64,000 nt of DNA from Paulownia fortunei (GCA_019321725.1 CM033118.1:15588071-15652070); one strand, 5' to 3'; shown: positions 48,628-60,206, counted from the stretch's first letter. The notes: generated by a model not told the origin, from the sequence alone. Program-made: numbers and translations.

Positions 48628-51603
48628 ATGGGATGCGATTTTGCCTCTAAACAAATGCGCAACCCACCCCAAACCTTATTCCAAGGCATTTTATCAACTT
48701 TCCATGGAGTACCCAGAAGGTGTTCGGTCTTTCTCCCGAGTAAAAACCATCTCTTGTATTCGCTTGGCTTCCGGTCTTCCTTTTCTACTGCTGCTCTAAG
48801 AACTAAGGAAAAGCCCAATTGGGTGTTTAGCTATAGAAGAAACCCAGAAAAGATACGTCCTTGGCATGAACCACAGAGTTGTTATTTAGAGGTTTCAGTT
48901 GATAGGGGAATGGAAAGGAGTAGAAGCTGGAGAGGCGGTTCGGAAAGCGTGAATGGAAAAATTAGGCTTAAATGGTATTCGGAAATGCTGAGAGATTGTG
49001 CAGCTGAAATGTGTTTGAGTGAAGGTAAAGTGATTCATGGTTCTATCATTAGAAGTGGGACTGAGCCTGATTTGCATCTATGGGTTTCTTTGATTAATTT
49101 CTATGCCAAATGTGGGGCTTTAGAATTTTCTCGCCACGTATTTGAGCAAATGTCGGTGAAAGATGTGGTCTCATGGACTGCTTTGATATCGGGTTTTGTA
49201 GCTCAAGGGTATGGAATAGAAAGTGTTGAGTTGTTCTGTGAGATGAGGAGGGAGGATGTGAGGCCAAATGAGTTTACTTTGGCCACTGTTTTGAAGGGTT
49301 GTTCACTGTCGTTAGATTTAGAGTTTGGGAAACAACTGCATGCGGAGGTGGTTAAGATTGGCATTCTTTCGGATGTTTATATTGGTTCCTCTTTAATTGA
49401 CGTTTACTCCAAATGTGGGGAGATGGAATATGCAGATGATGTTTTCTGTATGATGCCAGAGAAAAATGCTGTGTTGTGGAATGCTTTACTTAATGGTTAT
49501 GCACAAGTGGGAAATGGAGAGGCAGTCTTACGTTTGTTTTGCAAAATGGAAGAGCCGGAAATGAAGTTTAGTAATTACACGTTGTCTATTGTTTTAAAGG
49601 GAATTGCTAGCTCTGGTGCTTTTAGAGCTGGTCAGGCAGTCCATTCAATAGTGATGAAGATTGGTGGTGAACTTGATGATTTTGTTAGATGTAGCCTGGT
49701 TAATATGTATTCGAAATGTGGAGTGGCTAATGATGCCCTTAAAGTGTTTAAGACAATGAAAAATCCTGATATAGTTGCATGGAGTTCAATTATCAGTGTT
49801 CTTGATCAGCAAGGTCTAAAGGAAGAAGCAGCCAAATTGTTCCACCTAATGAGGCATTCCGGTATGAGGCCTAACCAGTTTACTCTCTCCAGTCTTGTTA
49901 GTGCTGCCACTGATTTGGGTGACCTGCGTTATGGTCAAAGCATCCATGCCTGTGCTCACAAATTTGGTTTTGAATCTGATGATTTGGTCAGTAATGCATT
50001 AATTGCAATGTATATGAAACTTAGATCAATTTATGATGGGTACCATATCTTCAATAAAATGACTAATTCGGATGTAATTTCGTGGAATGCCCTATTATCT
50101 GGATTCCACGATGATGAGACTTCTGATCAAGGAACCAAGATTTTCAAGCAGATGCTTACAGATGGTTTTCGGCCAAACATGTACACATTTATTAGCATTC
50201 TGAGGTCTTGTTCAAGCCTCTTGAATATTGAATTTGGGAAACAAGTACATTCGCACATAATTAAAGATAACTTTGTCAATGATGGTTATGTTGGAACTGC
50301 TCTAATTGACATGTATGCCAAGTGTGGGTGCATGGAGGATGTGGACATGATTTTTAGCAGATTAAATGAGAAAGATGTCTTCACTTGGACAGTTATCATT
50401 TCAGGTTATTCACAAACTAATCAAGGAGAAAAGGCTGCCCATTGCTTCAATCAAATGCGGAGAGAAGGTGTTATTCCTAACGAGTTCACTCTTGCTAGCT
50501 GTTTGAGGGGTTGCTCTGTGATTGCAAGCCTTGAGAATGGAAGACAGTTGCATTCCTTGGCAATTAAGGCTGGGCAGTCCACTGACATGTTTGTATCCAG
50601 TGCACTGGTCGACATGTATGGGAAATGTGGATATATTGATGATGCAGAAAGATTGTTTAATGACATGCGATTGCGCGACACTGTTCTATGGAACACCATT
50701 ATTTGCGGATATTCTCAACATGGAGAGGGTGATAAGGCTCTTCAAGCATTTAGGAAAATGATAAACGAAGGAGTGTTGCCTGACGGGGTTACTTTTGTAG
50801 GAATCCTTTCTGCATGCAGCCACATGGGATTGGTTGAAGAAGGAAGAAAGCATTTTTACTCAATGAGTGAATCTTATGGAATTACTCCGAGTATAGAGCA
50901 CTATGTGTGCTTGGTTGATGCACTTGGTCGAGCAGGCAAATTCGATGAGGTTGAAAGCATTATTGAGCAAATGGAGCTAACTCCAAATGCTTTGATCTGG
51001 GAGAATGTTCTTGGGGCATGCAGAGTTCATGGAAATGTGGAATTGGGTGAAAGAGCTGCTGAGAAACTTTTTGAAATTGATCCTGTAACAGATTCAAACT
51101 ACATTTTGTTATCTAATCTCTATGCTAGCAGAGGGAGGTGGAATGACGTTTCTAAGGTTAGGGCATCCATGTCCAGTAAGGGCATCAAAAAGGAACCTGG
51201 GTGCAGCTGGGTTGAGGTTGATGCTCAAGTTCATGTTTTCTTATCTCAGGATGTATCACATCCAAGGCTATGGGATATCCATCGGAAGTTGGAGGAGTTG
51301 GGACACAGAGTTACTGAAGCAGGGTATTTGCCCAACACAAAGTATGTGCTTCATAATGTGACAGACAAGGAAAAAATAAATAATCTTTTTAATCATAGTG
51401 AAAGGTTGGCTTTAGGTTTTGCTCTCATAAACAAGGTCAGTAGTGGAAAAATCAGAATCTTCAAGAACCTTCGCATTTGTGGAGACTGTCATGAATTTAT
51501 GAAGTTTGTCTCAGGCACCATGAATCAAGAAATTGTAGTTCGCGACACCAGCAACTTCCACCACTTCCGCAATGGCTTGTGTTCATGTAAAGATTATTGG
51601 TGA
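48628..51603 (+). CDS. DYW-class (PLS) pentatricopeptide repeat protein
   Basis: Intronless 991-residue PLS-class PPR protein with E, E+ and DYW domains. Such proteins bind organelle transcripts one base per repeat and deaminate a cytidine to uridine. Residues 1-100 form a basic, Ser/Arg-rich presequence (FRSSFSTAALRTK), so mitochondrial or plastid import is likely. Repeats run from about residue 115 to 800, each with landmarks such as VSWTALISGF, NALIAMYMKL and GTALIDMYAKCG. The E region starts near LYASRGRWNDVSKVRASM and the PG box at KKEPGCSWVEV. The DYW domain has the deaminase signature HSERLA (residue 923 on), CGDCH (951-955) and the end NFHHFRNGLCSCKDYW. All zinc ligands expected for an active editing enzyme are present. 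The first ATG was chosen; later ATGs would cut the presequence. The RNA target cannot be read off by eye. Confidence 0.96.
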   Translation: MGCDFASKQMRNPPQTLFQGILSTFHGVPRRCSVFLPSKNHLLYSLGFRSSFSTAALRTKEKPNWVFSYRRNPEKIRPWHEPQSCYLEVSVDRGMERSRSWRGGSESVNGKIRLKWYSEMLRDCAAEMCLSEGKVIHGSIIRSGTEPDLHLWVSLINFYAKCGALEFSRHVFEQMSVKDVVSWTALISGFVAQGYGIESVELFCEMRREDVRPNEFTLATVLKGCSLSLDLEFGKQLHAEVVKIGILSDVYIGSSLIDVYSKCGEMEYADDVFCMMPEKNAVLWNALLNGYAQVGNGEAVLRLFCKMEEPEMKFSNYTLSIVLKGIASSGAFRAGQAVHSIVMKIGGELDDFVRCSLVNMYSKCGVANDALKVFKTMKNPDIVAWSSIISVLDQQGLKEEAAKLFHLMRHSGMRPNQFTLSSLVSAATDLGDLRYGQSIHACAHKFGFESDDLVSNALIAMYMKLRSIYDGYHIFNKMTNSDVISWNALLSGFHDDETSDQGTKIFKQMLTDGFRPNMYTFISILRSCSSLLNIEFGKQVHSHIIKDNFVNDGYVGTALIDMYAKCGCMEDVDMIFSRLNEKDVFTWTVIISGYSQTNQGEKAAHCFNQMRREGVIPNEFTLASCLRGCSVIASLENGRQLHSLAIKAGQSTDMFVSSALVDMYGKCGYIDDAERLFNDMRLRDTVLWNTIICGYSQHGEGDKALQAFRKMINEGVLPDGVTFVGILSACSHMGLVEEGRKHFYSMSESYGITPSIEHYVCLVDALGRAGKFDEVESIIEQMELTPNALIWENVLGACRVHGNVELGERAAEKLFEIDPVTDSNYILLSNLYASRGRWNDVSKVRASMSSKGIKKEPGCSWVEVDAQVHVFLSQDVSHPRLWDIHRKLEELGHRVTEAGYLPNTKYVLHNVTDKEKINNLFNHSERLALGFALINKVSSGKIRIFKNLRICGDCHEFMKFVSGTMNQEIVVRDTSNFHHFRNGLCSCKDYW

Positions 51604-52391
51604 TTTTATTCATGAAACTCTCTGACACTGTTAACATCAATTGCTGACGTCAAAAATGTTTTGGGCCAAAGCAACTGAATCAGATATAAAAAATATCAGA
51701 CCATCCTCCAAAGCAATGGAATCGGATATAAAGAATATCAACCATCCTTTTGGATCTGAAGAATTCAGGTATATTTCCAGCTTGATTGTTTTCCCATTGT
51801 TCCGCAAAAATAGGCATCTGGAGGATGGATTAAGTTTACATGAAAATTTGAGTACATTAATATCTCGAAATGTATCTTGTTTTTTGTCATCTTTAAATAT
51901 TTTCCATGTTTATTGTTATGGAATGTGATTTTGTAAGAGGCAAATTTTTCTTCTGTGCAGGTGAATGTGTATTCTTTGCAAGATAATAATGAAAACCTTG
52001 CATATTATATCTGGAGAGAGAAGAACAAGCACTTATCATTGCAGGTGCAAACTTTATTACTAAAAAATCTGATAGCTGGCTAAAACTTTATAGCTGTATA
52101 TAATGAAGCTGTTTCCTAGAGGAATTGAATTACATTTAGTTACTTTGTTAAAATTTGCAGGATAGCTTTCATGGGTTCCCATAAGTGTTTCTTGGCCTTT
52201 TTAGGTAATCACACATTCAAGTAGTTTTATCTCCATAAAAAAAGGTTTTTTGTTGACAATTACATCTACAGTTGCTAGATATAGTTACCATGGGTTTAAG
52301 GAGCTGAGCAACCATCTCAGTTGACATCTCTTTGTGTAAGGCTGAGAGGACGCTAGAGTACTAGAAGAAGGTAGCAGAAAATTAAATTCAG
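51604..52391. other. PPR 3'UTR and downstream region
   Basis: Starts with the PPR 3'UTR. A 44-bp unit is duplicated in tandem at about 51,667-51,751. A possible spliced 3'UTR is suggested by TTCTGTGCAG at 51,951-51,960. No coding gene. Confidence 0.45.
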
Positions 52392-52977
52392 TTGTTGGCA
52401 GGGATGACCGAACCACCTCAAAGGTACTATCTGATTGAATTTGCACATGATGCTTATCATCTTTCCTATCTTAGTCGACTTGAATCATTCAAATGTGTTG
52501 TAACGAATCCTAATCTTAGGTCCCAGGTTGTTGCTCTGTCTAATTCAGTCTCAGTATTCCCTTCTAGTCTTAGAAACTTGCTTTGAGTGACTCTGGATTT
52601 GTCTTGGAAGATATGAGAAAGATTGCTTCGTTGCCCAATCTTGAAGTGCTCAAAGTTGTGATCCTCTGCTTTTCGAGACCCAAAATTGGAACTAGATGAA
52701 TGGGAATTCCTTCTGCTGAAATTCTTGCTGCTGCAAGACAGAGATTTGGTGCACTGGAGGGTTGGCTCCACTAACTTCCCAAGGCCTGAAAACCCAGTTA
52801 TTCACACTGCTTCAAATTGCAAGAGATCCTCTGCAATTTGGAGATATCACAAAGCTTCAACTGATGGAGCTGGTTGATTGCAGCCCTTTAGCTGGTGGCT
52901 TCAGCCCAGCAAATATGAGAGGTACGACAAAAAAAATGGGAAATGATTTCCTTCGAGATGGGAGGATAAGAACTTAA
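52392..52977 (+). pseudogene. R1-type NLR, LRR C-terminus remnant
   Basis: In three successive plus-strand frames the sequence reads like the end of an R1/late-blight-type NLR. First frame: LSRLESFKCVVTNP and VFPSSLRNLL. Second frame (about 52,605-52,690): KIASLPNLEVLKVV, a classic LRR phrase. Third frame: DEWEFLLLKFLLLQDRDLVHW then NFPRPENPVIHTASNC. Back in another frame: FGDITKLQLMELVDCSP and KKMGNDFL, as in the usual family ending IGDIPTLQLIEVDDCSP with GND. At least two frameshifts and a stop separate the parts, and no NB-ARC or CC region is present nearby, so it is a truncated dead copy. The family assignment is by recognition only. Confidence 0.7.
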
Positions 52978-53884
52978 GTCAGGATATCATTGCCACAAAA
53001 GGTAATCAATCAATCAGTATTTGATTATTATAAGTAAAATATGAGAACTAAAAACCATGCTTTGATATCACCTGCAATTTTATGATGAGTTTGGTAGCCA
53101 TAACTGTGTTACTGGTGTTCTGGCTTGTCAATGCTTGAAACAGAGTTGCAGTAGAATCAGCTATAGGCAAATTATGCTCTAACATGTTTTTAAGTTTTCA
53201 CAATGTTTATTTGTACTAAATGTGATGCTTGAAGAAACACAGATTTGGAAATTGAGCCTGTTTGGTTTCAATTTTTAGTTCACATTCTCGAGTGTTTTTA
53301 GTTCTTTTATTGGCTTACGTATGGAAATGAAAATGTACTTGGATTTAGATTGGATTTGGATTAGTTGATGTGATTGTACATTTTGATTGTATTTCTCGTA
53401 TAGGGTTTGAAGGTTTAAGTAGGGTTAAAAATGTGAAAATAAGGAAAAGATATTTGTATATCACAACTTTTGAGATTGTTTGAAAATGATGAAACTTTAT
53501 AATATAAAAATGTCGATCAGATAATTTGTTTATGTTCACTTGCATTTGAGTGGCAATAAGTGAGAAAACACCAAATCAGAGGATTTTTTTTTTGTAAAAA
53601 AAATAATTACATTCTTTCTTTTCGGTCTTCTGATTATTCTTCAATCCTTGTTAAAATAATTTTAGAATAAGATGTGGACGACTAACATGGTTATATTTAG
53701 GTACAATGTTGAAGGTCCATGGATGGATAAGAGATTTGTTTTGGTATCAGTCTGTACATTGCCCTAGAAATTTTTGTTGAGTGTCAAACTGATATGGAGG
53801 GTTGAAACTCTCAGCTATATGCTGTAAAATATGTCATCTTGCATAGGAGAAATCATGAATTCAGGAGAGTCTTCAACAATTAGT

Positions 53885-53940
<56 letters not shown>

Positions 53941-54002
53941 TTTTTTGGGGTGGGGGAAGACCGGAAGAGATATCATGTTCATTTCAGCTGTTACTTTCTT
54001 CA
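52978..54002. other. Intergenic, with long TA microsatellite
   Basis: No gene. A pure (AT)n run at 53,889-53,937 creates mirror 'YIYIYI' frames on both strands, which are artefacts. Confidence 0.6.
53889..53937. repeat. (AT)n microsatellite, about 24 units
   Basis: Uninterrupted AT dinucleotide repeat; likely variable between individuals. Confidence 0.95.
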
Positions 54003-54011
54003 TTAATATTA

Positions 54012-56161
54012 GGGTAAATTACAAAAACTATTCCTGAAGTTTGGCCTAATTAATTATAAAAAAACCCAATTAACTTTCAAAATTACAAACACCTCCCTAC
54101 GACTAATAGAGGTCTGTTAAATTTAACAAAACTTGCAAAAGGTCAATTTTACCCCTGACATATTCTGAAAAAAAAAAGTTGAAAATGAAAAAAAGGTGAA
54201 GAGACAACATTGATCCAATGCGTTGAGGGACTATATCGTTCTTTCCCACTCTGACACCTGATTTCTTTCTCATCCTCACATTCTATCTCTCCCACTCCAT
54301 TTTCTCATCAGCCAAGCAAGACACAAACCTTGTTCATCTTTTTTTTTTTTTTCTTAAAAAAAAAAAAACCTTCGTCTCCTCTTCCCCAGGCTTGGTGACC
54401 ACCATGAACCTGTCTGAAATGGCCAACCCAATTTTGGACCAGGGTTTCATAGTAAAGAAGGTATGATTTTTACACCATAATATGGCTTTTTATAGTCTGA
54501 TCTTTGCATTATATGGTTTATTTGGTCTGATTTTGTAGTGAAAAATATGAACTTTTGTAGTATTAGTCGTCACATTCGTATGTTTTTGTATAATTTTTGG
54601 GATTTTTCTCTTATTGTAGCTAAAGGATTGATTTTAAAAAGTATTATAATCATTGCATTATGGGCATGTTGAATGGTTTAGGGTTTTTGTTAAAAAATCC
54701 CAAAACTTGGCCCATTTAAGTCTTATAAGTGTTTTATGCATTGGGGCTTATGTGTTGTTTATAGAAAACCAGATGTTAGTCGGGTGTTACTTGTACATAA
54801 CCCGAAGGGGGTAATTATAATGTTTCTGTCTGTTGCTTGTAAAATATGTGTTTTGCTTAGAAAATGTACTATTTTGGTTGTTTATATTTTGTAAATGTAA
54901 TGTTTTTCAGATTCATATGTTACACATTCATTATATTTCGACAATTTGTTGACTTATCCTTTATTTTTGCAAAGGAGATCAGAAATGTTGGATGATGTAA
55001 ACCCAAAGACTTATCTTGCAGAAATGTTTAGAGCTGTTAAAAGAAGAAGAAAGTCGAGCTGAGGGTACTGCAGATACATCTCCAGCCACCCAAAAGAAGA
55101 TTGACTGTCTTTGATTTGATTTTTAACGAACAATGATGCTATTTTTTTGTGTATATGAATATGTGATGTAAACTTATTGCCATGCATTATTGAGTGTCCA
55201 TATATTTTTTAAGAGGCATATTTGTATAGGGCATACAACAGTTACTATATTGTGATGACTCGTGTATTTTTGTAGGTTTCAGTACAAATCGATGGGGATT
55301 TTTATAGTTAATTCAGAAACTGATGGTATGTTTCTGTATTGGTGAAAATCACAAGGGGTTATATGTAATGTGTTGTGCAAAAAAACAGGTACTTTTGGCT
55401 CTTGCTTTAAATAATGGTTGCTTTTGGTCATTTTTGTTGTATGTAAATAATCTGTATGTTGGTGAGTGAAAACTTTTAGGATTTGTGCACAAAAATAGGT
55501 ACTTTGGCTTTTGCTATATGTAATGGTTGCTTTTGTAAGGTTTTGCTGTATGAAGTTAATTTGGAAATTGATGGACATGCTTGTATGTCAATGAAAAACT
55601 TCAGGGGTTTTATATAATGTGATGTGCACAAAAACATTACTTTTAGCTCTTGTTATATGTAATGGTTATTGTTTGTAAAGTTTTGTTGTATATATTTGCT
55701 TTTTAGTTTGTTTAAGTTGTATGCAATTGTTCTTTATATTTGTATTACAATTTATTACACAAATAATAATAAGAATTACACTAAATGAATTAAAAAGTTC
55801 TCTTTAAAAAAAATAGAAATTATTATGCAAGAAAGTATGTTCTTACAAAAAAATATCAAATTCCTGGTAAATTTAAAATACTAAAAAATTAAATATGCAA
55901 AAAAGTTTACTATTACATCCTTGTGAATATTAAAATATTATAAATAGCTTCAAATGACATTTTTTGTCTTGTTACATTTCATGAACAGACTGCAGGGGCA
56001 AATTTGGATTTTTGTATCAATGTTTTGATGCTGAAAGTAACAGTTGGTGCAAAATGTAAAACGAATGCAAATCTAAAGTGTGATTTTTGTAAATTTGAAA
56101 GTTAACTAGGTTTTTTTTTTTTTTTGAATTAGGTCAAACCTTGTAGTTTTTGAATTCACCC
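54012..56161. mobile_element. MULE-like element, 2.15 kb, with 9-bp target duplication
   Basis: Left end GGGTAAATTACAAAAACTA and the reverse complement of the right end GGGTGAATTCAAAAACTAC match, and the match continues inward over about 80 bp (GTTTGGCCTAATT against GTTTGACCTAATT, then AACTTTCAAA in both). TTAATATTA (54,003-54,011) and TTAATAAAA (56,162-56,170) flank it, a 9-bp duplication with two mismatches, as expected for Mutator-like elements. No transposase is seen. Short coding-like stretches inside (an ATG at about 54,404 giving MNLSEMANPILDQGFIVKK, and a lysine/arginine-rich piece near 55,030) could be captured exon fragments, making it a possible Pack-MULE, but no source gene was recognised. 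Confidence 0.75.
55307..55695 (+). repeat. Imperfect tandem repeat, three units, inside the MULE
   Basis: Three successive units of about 105-143 bp start near 55,307, 55,450 and 55,555. Shared landmarks are TGxTGGxxATG...TATGT, GTGCAxAAAAA, ACTTTxGGCT, TTGCTxTATGTAATGGTTGCTTTTG and TTTTGxTGTATG. The middle unit is shorter. Divergence suggests an old expansion. Confidence 0.7.
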
Positions 56162-56691
56162 TTAATAAAATTGCAATGTATCTAATTTTACATGAACTAA
56201 AAATTACAAAACTAATATTATTTCAGTAAATTTAGGAATCTAATTTATTAAATTTGTACAACTAATTTTATTTCAATAAATTAGGAATATATATTGATAT
56301 AAAATTATTATTAAACTACTAGTAGAAATGTCCCTAACTTTCATTTGAAGCTCAAGAAATTAATTTACATACTCGTGTGAACCCTAAATTTATTTGCACA
56401 ACTGTTTTTATTTCATTAAATTATGCAACACCCTAAAAATAGTCTTTTTTTTATCCTACATTGCACATTTTGTGAAAATCATTCCCCATCAACCTTTTTC
56501 GTTTAGATATATACTTCATTTTACAAAACTATCAATCACATGTTAGGAAAAAAAAATACATATTTTTACCTTATTTTGAAATTTGAAAGCATTTACTATA
56601 TGTGTGTATATATATATAACTTATATTTAAAATTTGTAAGTAAATACTTATATTAGTATATTAGTAAATTGAGTTTAACCTCACAAACTTA
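56162..56691. other. Short spacer between MULE and solo LTR
   Basis: AT-rich sequence with nothing recognised. Confidence 0.5.
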
Positions 56692-56696
56692 AATTG

Positions 56697-58656
56697 TGAT
56701 CGATTGTCGTAGGCCTATCAAATTTAAACCTTACTTTTCAATAAATGTTTAACAAGTATAGAGCGAGTAAGAGTCGATCCACGAGAATCAATACTAATTG
56801 ATTTACTATCAACTCAACTAACTAAAAATTTTAACTTCAAAATTACTAACTTAAAACTAAGAATTCAACAAGCAAACTCTAAAAATAAATAACAAACATT
56901 TGGGGAGGATTGAGTTGATTAACTAAGTTGCAGAAACTAAAACTAATTAAAATTTAAAGCAATGAAAATTAAATCAAGAAGTAACAAGTGATTAAAGTAG
57001 GTTGAGGTTTCATTCGTCGCCACTAGACAATGGGTTGTAATTTCATATCAATATTATGAACAATTCGCCAATGAAATTATCAACCGTATATAATAATAAG
57101 CTCTACTACCCCAATATTTCTTAGTTGCTTCGTTAGATAGAACAACTTTCTATCTAATTCCCTACCCACCAAATAACCTAGAACAAATTTTCTAAATTTA
57201 ATCCAATGGATGGATTAAAACAAGAAAGATAAATTGATCTAAATAACAACCACACAAAACTCGGGTTATTTAACTTAGGTTATGTTTTTCGTTGCAATTA
57301 ACAAAAATATCCTATAATCATTAATCACAATTTACTACACATGATTATAGATTCAAGACAATTACGATCTAAAATCTCTAATCTAGTTGTAGGAAATTTT
57401 CAAACCCAATTTGGTTGCGCACTCAAAAAAAATAAGAAAATATCCATAAGACATTAAGCATAGAAAAATATAAACAACTTCAATTGGAAAGTTGGTCAAT
57501 AATATCAAATACTTAATTACAAAAACTCATAGGCTTTGAAATCACCTCAACCAATAAGGAAGTTTAACCTAACATAATAAGAAATGACAAGAGAATAAAA
57601 ATTAGCAACATTGGAATTAAAGAAACTTATTGGTTGAAGAAGATAGTTGAGGTTGATGGTAGATTATGAATAACTCCTCCTCCAAACTTCTTTCACTTTT
57701 TTTTCCTTGAAGTTCCAATACCCCAAGAGTGCTTTCAAAAGATGTATGTGATTTATAAGAGAGTGAGTGAATCTGAAAAATTGATGTTTGTGTTGAGATG
57801 ATAGTCTCCTTTTATAAAGTGTGAGATGATGATGTGATTTGGTGTAAAGTGTGTAAGGTGTGTTGTGCATTTAGTGTAAATTGTGCATTTGGTGTAAAGT
57901 GAGTAATGTGTGCGTAAAGTATGTAATGTATATGGTGTGATATCACAAACATGTGCCAAAAGGTGTAAATGATCGTCACTTGTCACCACTTCAATCAAAA
58001 GCATCAGTTTTGTCATATGGATAGCGCCTAGGCGCTATAATATGGCGCATACGCACCATATTTCTCAAAGAGGACAGTAAGCACGGCGCCTAGGCGCCGT
58101 TGCTATTGTTTTCTTCTTCTTCAAAACGTTTGTCTGATTCTATTTATCCATTTTAACTAATTTTTGACCTCTTTCTAGAATGAATTAGCCTTTGGTATCT
58201 TCATAACAACTGTATCTCTATCTGTTTGCTTTCTGTAAGCAATTGAATCAGATCAATATCATATTTGTGGAGAAAGTTATACAAAAAATACAAAGATTGC
58301 CGTATCTGAAAGTTTCAGCGCATGTTTTACTATTTAACAAAAAATTTCTTTTTAAATCAATTGAATTGGCAAAAGTTGCCAACATGAAAGTTGTAGACAT
58401 ATCTCTTATATTTCAATAAACTAAGAATAAGGTCAATAGGGCTTTAGATTAGAAATTATGCCCAAAATTCCAAAATTGTCGTAATGGAACCTTGTCAATT
58501 TGGCCAAATAATGCTTCTTTTTTGCTCATTTTTTATTTTTTGATTCCCAAACTCCTATCACACACAAAATATTAATAAAAACCTATTATTAATAAGAATA
58601 AAGTAAGGAAGATATAGAAAATTGATACAAATAAATATAAAAATATATACTTATCA
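56697..58656 (-). mobile_element. Solo LTR, 1.96 kb, with perfect 5-bp target duplication
   Basis: On the minus strand the element starts TGATAAGTATATA (at 58,656) and ends in CAATCGATCA (at 56,697), so it has TG...CA ends with a four-base TGAT/ATCA inverted terminus. Both sides are flanked by AATTG (56,692-56,696 and 58,657-58,661), a perfect 5-bp target duplication. No gag or pol is inside, so this is a single LTR left after recombination between two LTRs. The TGATAAGT start is common among plant Ty3/gypsy LTRs; the family was not determined. Two related 18-bp palindromes sit at 58,021-58,038 and 58,083-58,100. Confidence 0.78.
58021..58100. repeat. Two related perfect palindromes in the solo LTR
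   Basis: ATAGCGCCTAGGCGCTAT (58,021-58,038) and ACGGCGCCTAGGCGCCGT (58,083-58,100) are each perfect 18-bp palindromes with the same core GCGCCTAGGCGC, separated by 44 bp. They are GC-rich islands in AT-rich DNA. Function unknown; they may form hairpins in the LTR transcript or bind a dimeric protein. Confidence 0.9.
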
Positions 58657-58661
58657 AATTG

Positions 58662-60206
58662 CATGAAATAATTTGGTGGACGGATAATGTGGTGATTAGT
58701 AACTTGTTTGTACTTTAAGTATTTTATATCTTAAACCTCGTTAGTCATGAGTTCAAATCATTTGAAAAAAAAATTGAGGATCCAGTATTCTTTTTTAAAA
58801 ATAAATAAATAAATTTAACGGACGAATAATATGTTAATTATTAGCTCTTATTTCATATAAAAGGGAAAAAATGGTCATTTAATTCTGTAATAACAGATTT
58901 TTTTTATTAATAATAAAAAAAAAGTACATTTCCCATACTTTGGCAATAACTACTGTGGCTAATCTATATCAAAATTTCACTAGATTGGAAGGTGGGGAAT
59001 TGAAGTATCATTTTCTTTTTAAAAAATAAAATATGCACAACATTTTAAAAATGCCCCTATAATTAGATTCTACTAGATTAATTTTATAAGAATTTGTTTA
59101 TGGAAAGTAAATCATATTTGCGACCAAAATTGATTTAAAATAAAAAATTATCTAAAATGCTTTTAGTGTTAATTGCAATGTCTCATGAAATCAAGGACAT
59201 AGTTGGAAAATCAGCTGTGATCAATGTTGAAAGGAATAAGGAGTGGGGAAAAGCTACCATAAGGTAGCAATGGTGAACTGGGTTTTTTGCTGTGGATAAA
59301 TTCAAATGTGATCCGATCAATCATCTAAGACAATAATACTTACTATCCAAATATGTGTGAAACAACATTTGTTTTCCATAATTTGTAGTATTTACTTAGT
59401 TGTGATACTATATTATGAAACCATAAAATGCAACGCTTATCCTTAAGAAATTATTATGAAATTATAAAATCGGACCGATCTGACCGATTCGATCCCGAAC
59501 CGGAGGTCGGTTCGGTACTATTAGTGTTAAAAAGTTATTTTTGTGATTCAAGCGGTCAATTTGATCAAACCGCTTTTTTGTTTTAAGAAAATTTAAAGTC
59601 TTAAAATTGGTATTTTGTCATATGTATGTGATTATTTAAATTTTGGGTTTTGTTAAATTTTTTTATAATTATTTATTTTTCTTACCTTTAAAATATACTA
59701 TATAATAATTAGTCTATTACATTACTATTTTACACAATAAAATAAAAAAATATAATTAATTTTCTCTAGACACGATCGAACCGGTCCGACCGATTGAATT
59801 ATTGACTGACGATAAGATCGATTCAATCACAAGTCTGGTTATATACAATACAAGCTTTTGATTAGTGACATCTCCGACTATCCAATAGTTAACATGTCTT
59901 GGTACTCATTTATCCCAGAATCAGTTAAGAATAAATCGATTTCATTCAATAAATATTCATAATTTTAAATATATCTATCTACAAAAGTTCAAATACCAAA
60001 ATGATTACTATACTAAAACTTAACAACCCGAAACAAATTTTCATATTTTCAAGGGAGCCAAGTGAAAATTGCTCCTTGTCAAACCCAAAAATGATACCAC
60101 GACGACGTATTAACCCAAACCAACGACGTCGTAAAACACCAGACAAATCACTGCACTCAGCTCCTCTCCCTCGCAGAAGAGCCACCATTTGCGAGCTGTT
60201 TGAAAG
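58662..60206. other. Intergenic, upstream of ATP synthase gamma, with a MITE relic
   Basis: No gene. At 59,460-59,850 a diverged copy of the ACCGG-rich MITE family appears (GGACCGATCTGACCGATTCG, then GAACCGGTCCGACCGATTGA, then CTGGTTATA). Its ends are too degraded to define borders. The last 200 bp contain the palindrome ACGACGTCGT at about 60,122-60,131. Confidence 0.5.

Noticed and set aside
53815..54037. Frames with a long alternating Tyr-Ile run on both strands
   Set aside because: They come only from the (AT)n microsatellite, which reads the same on both strands.
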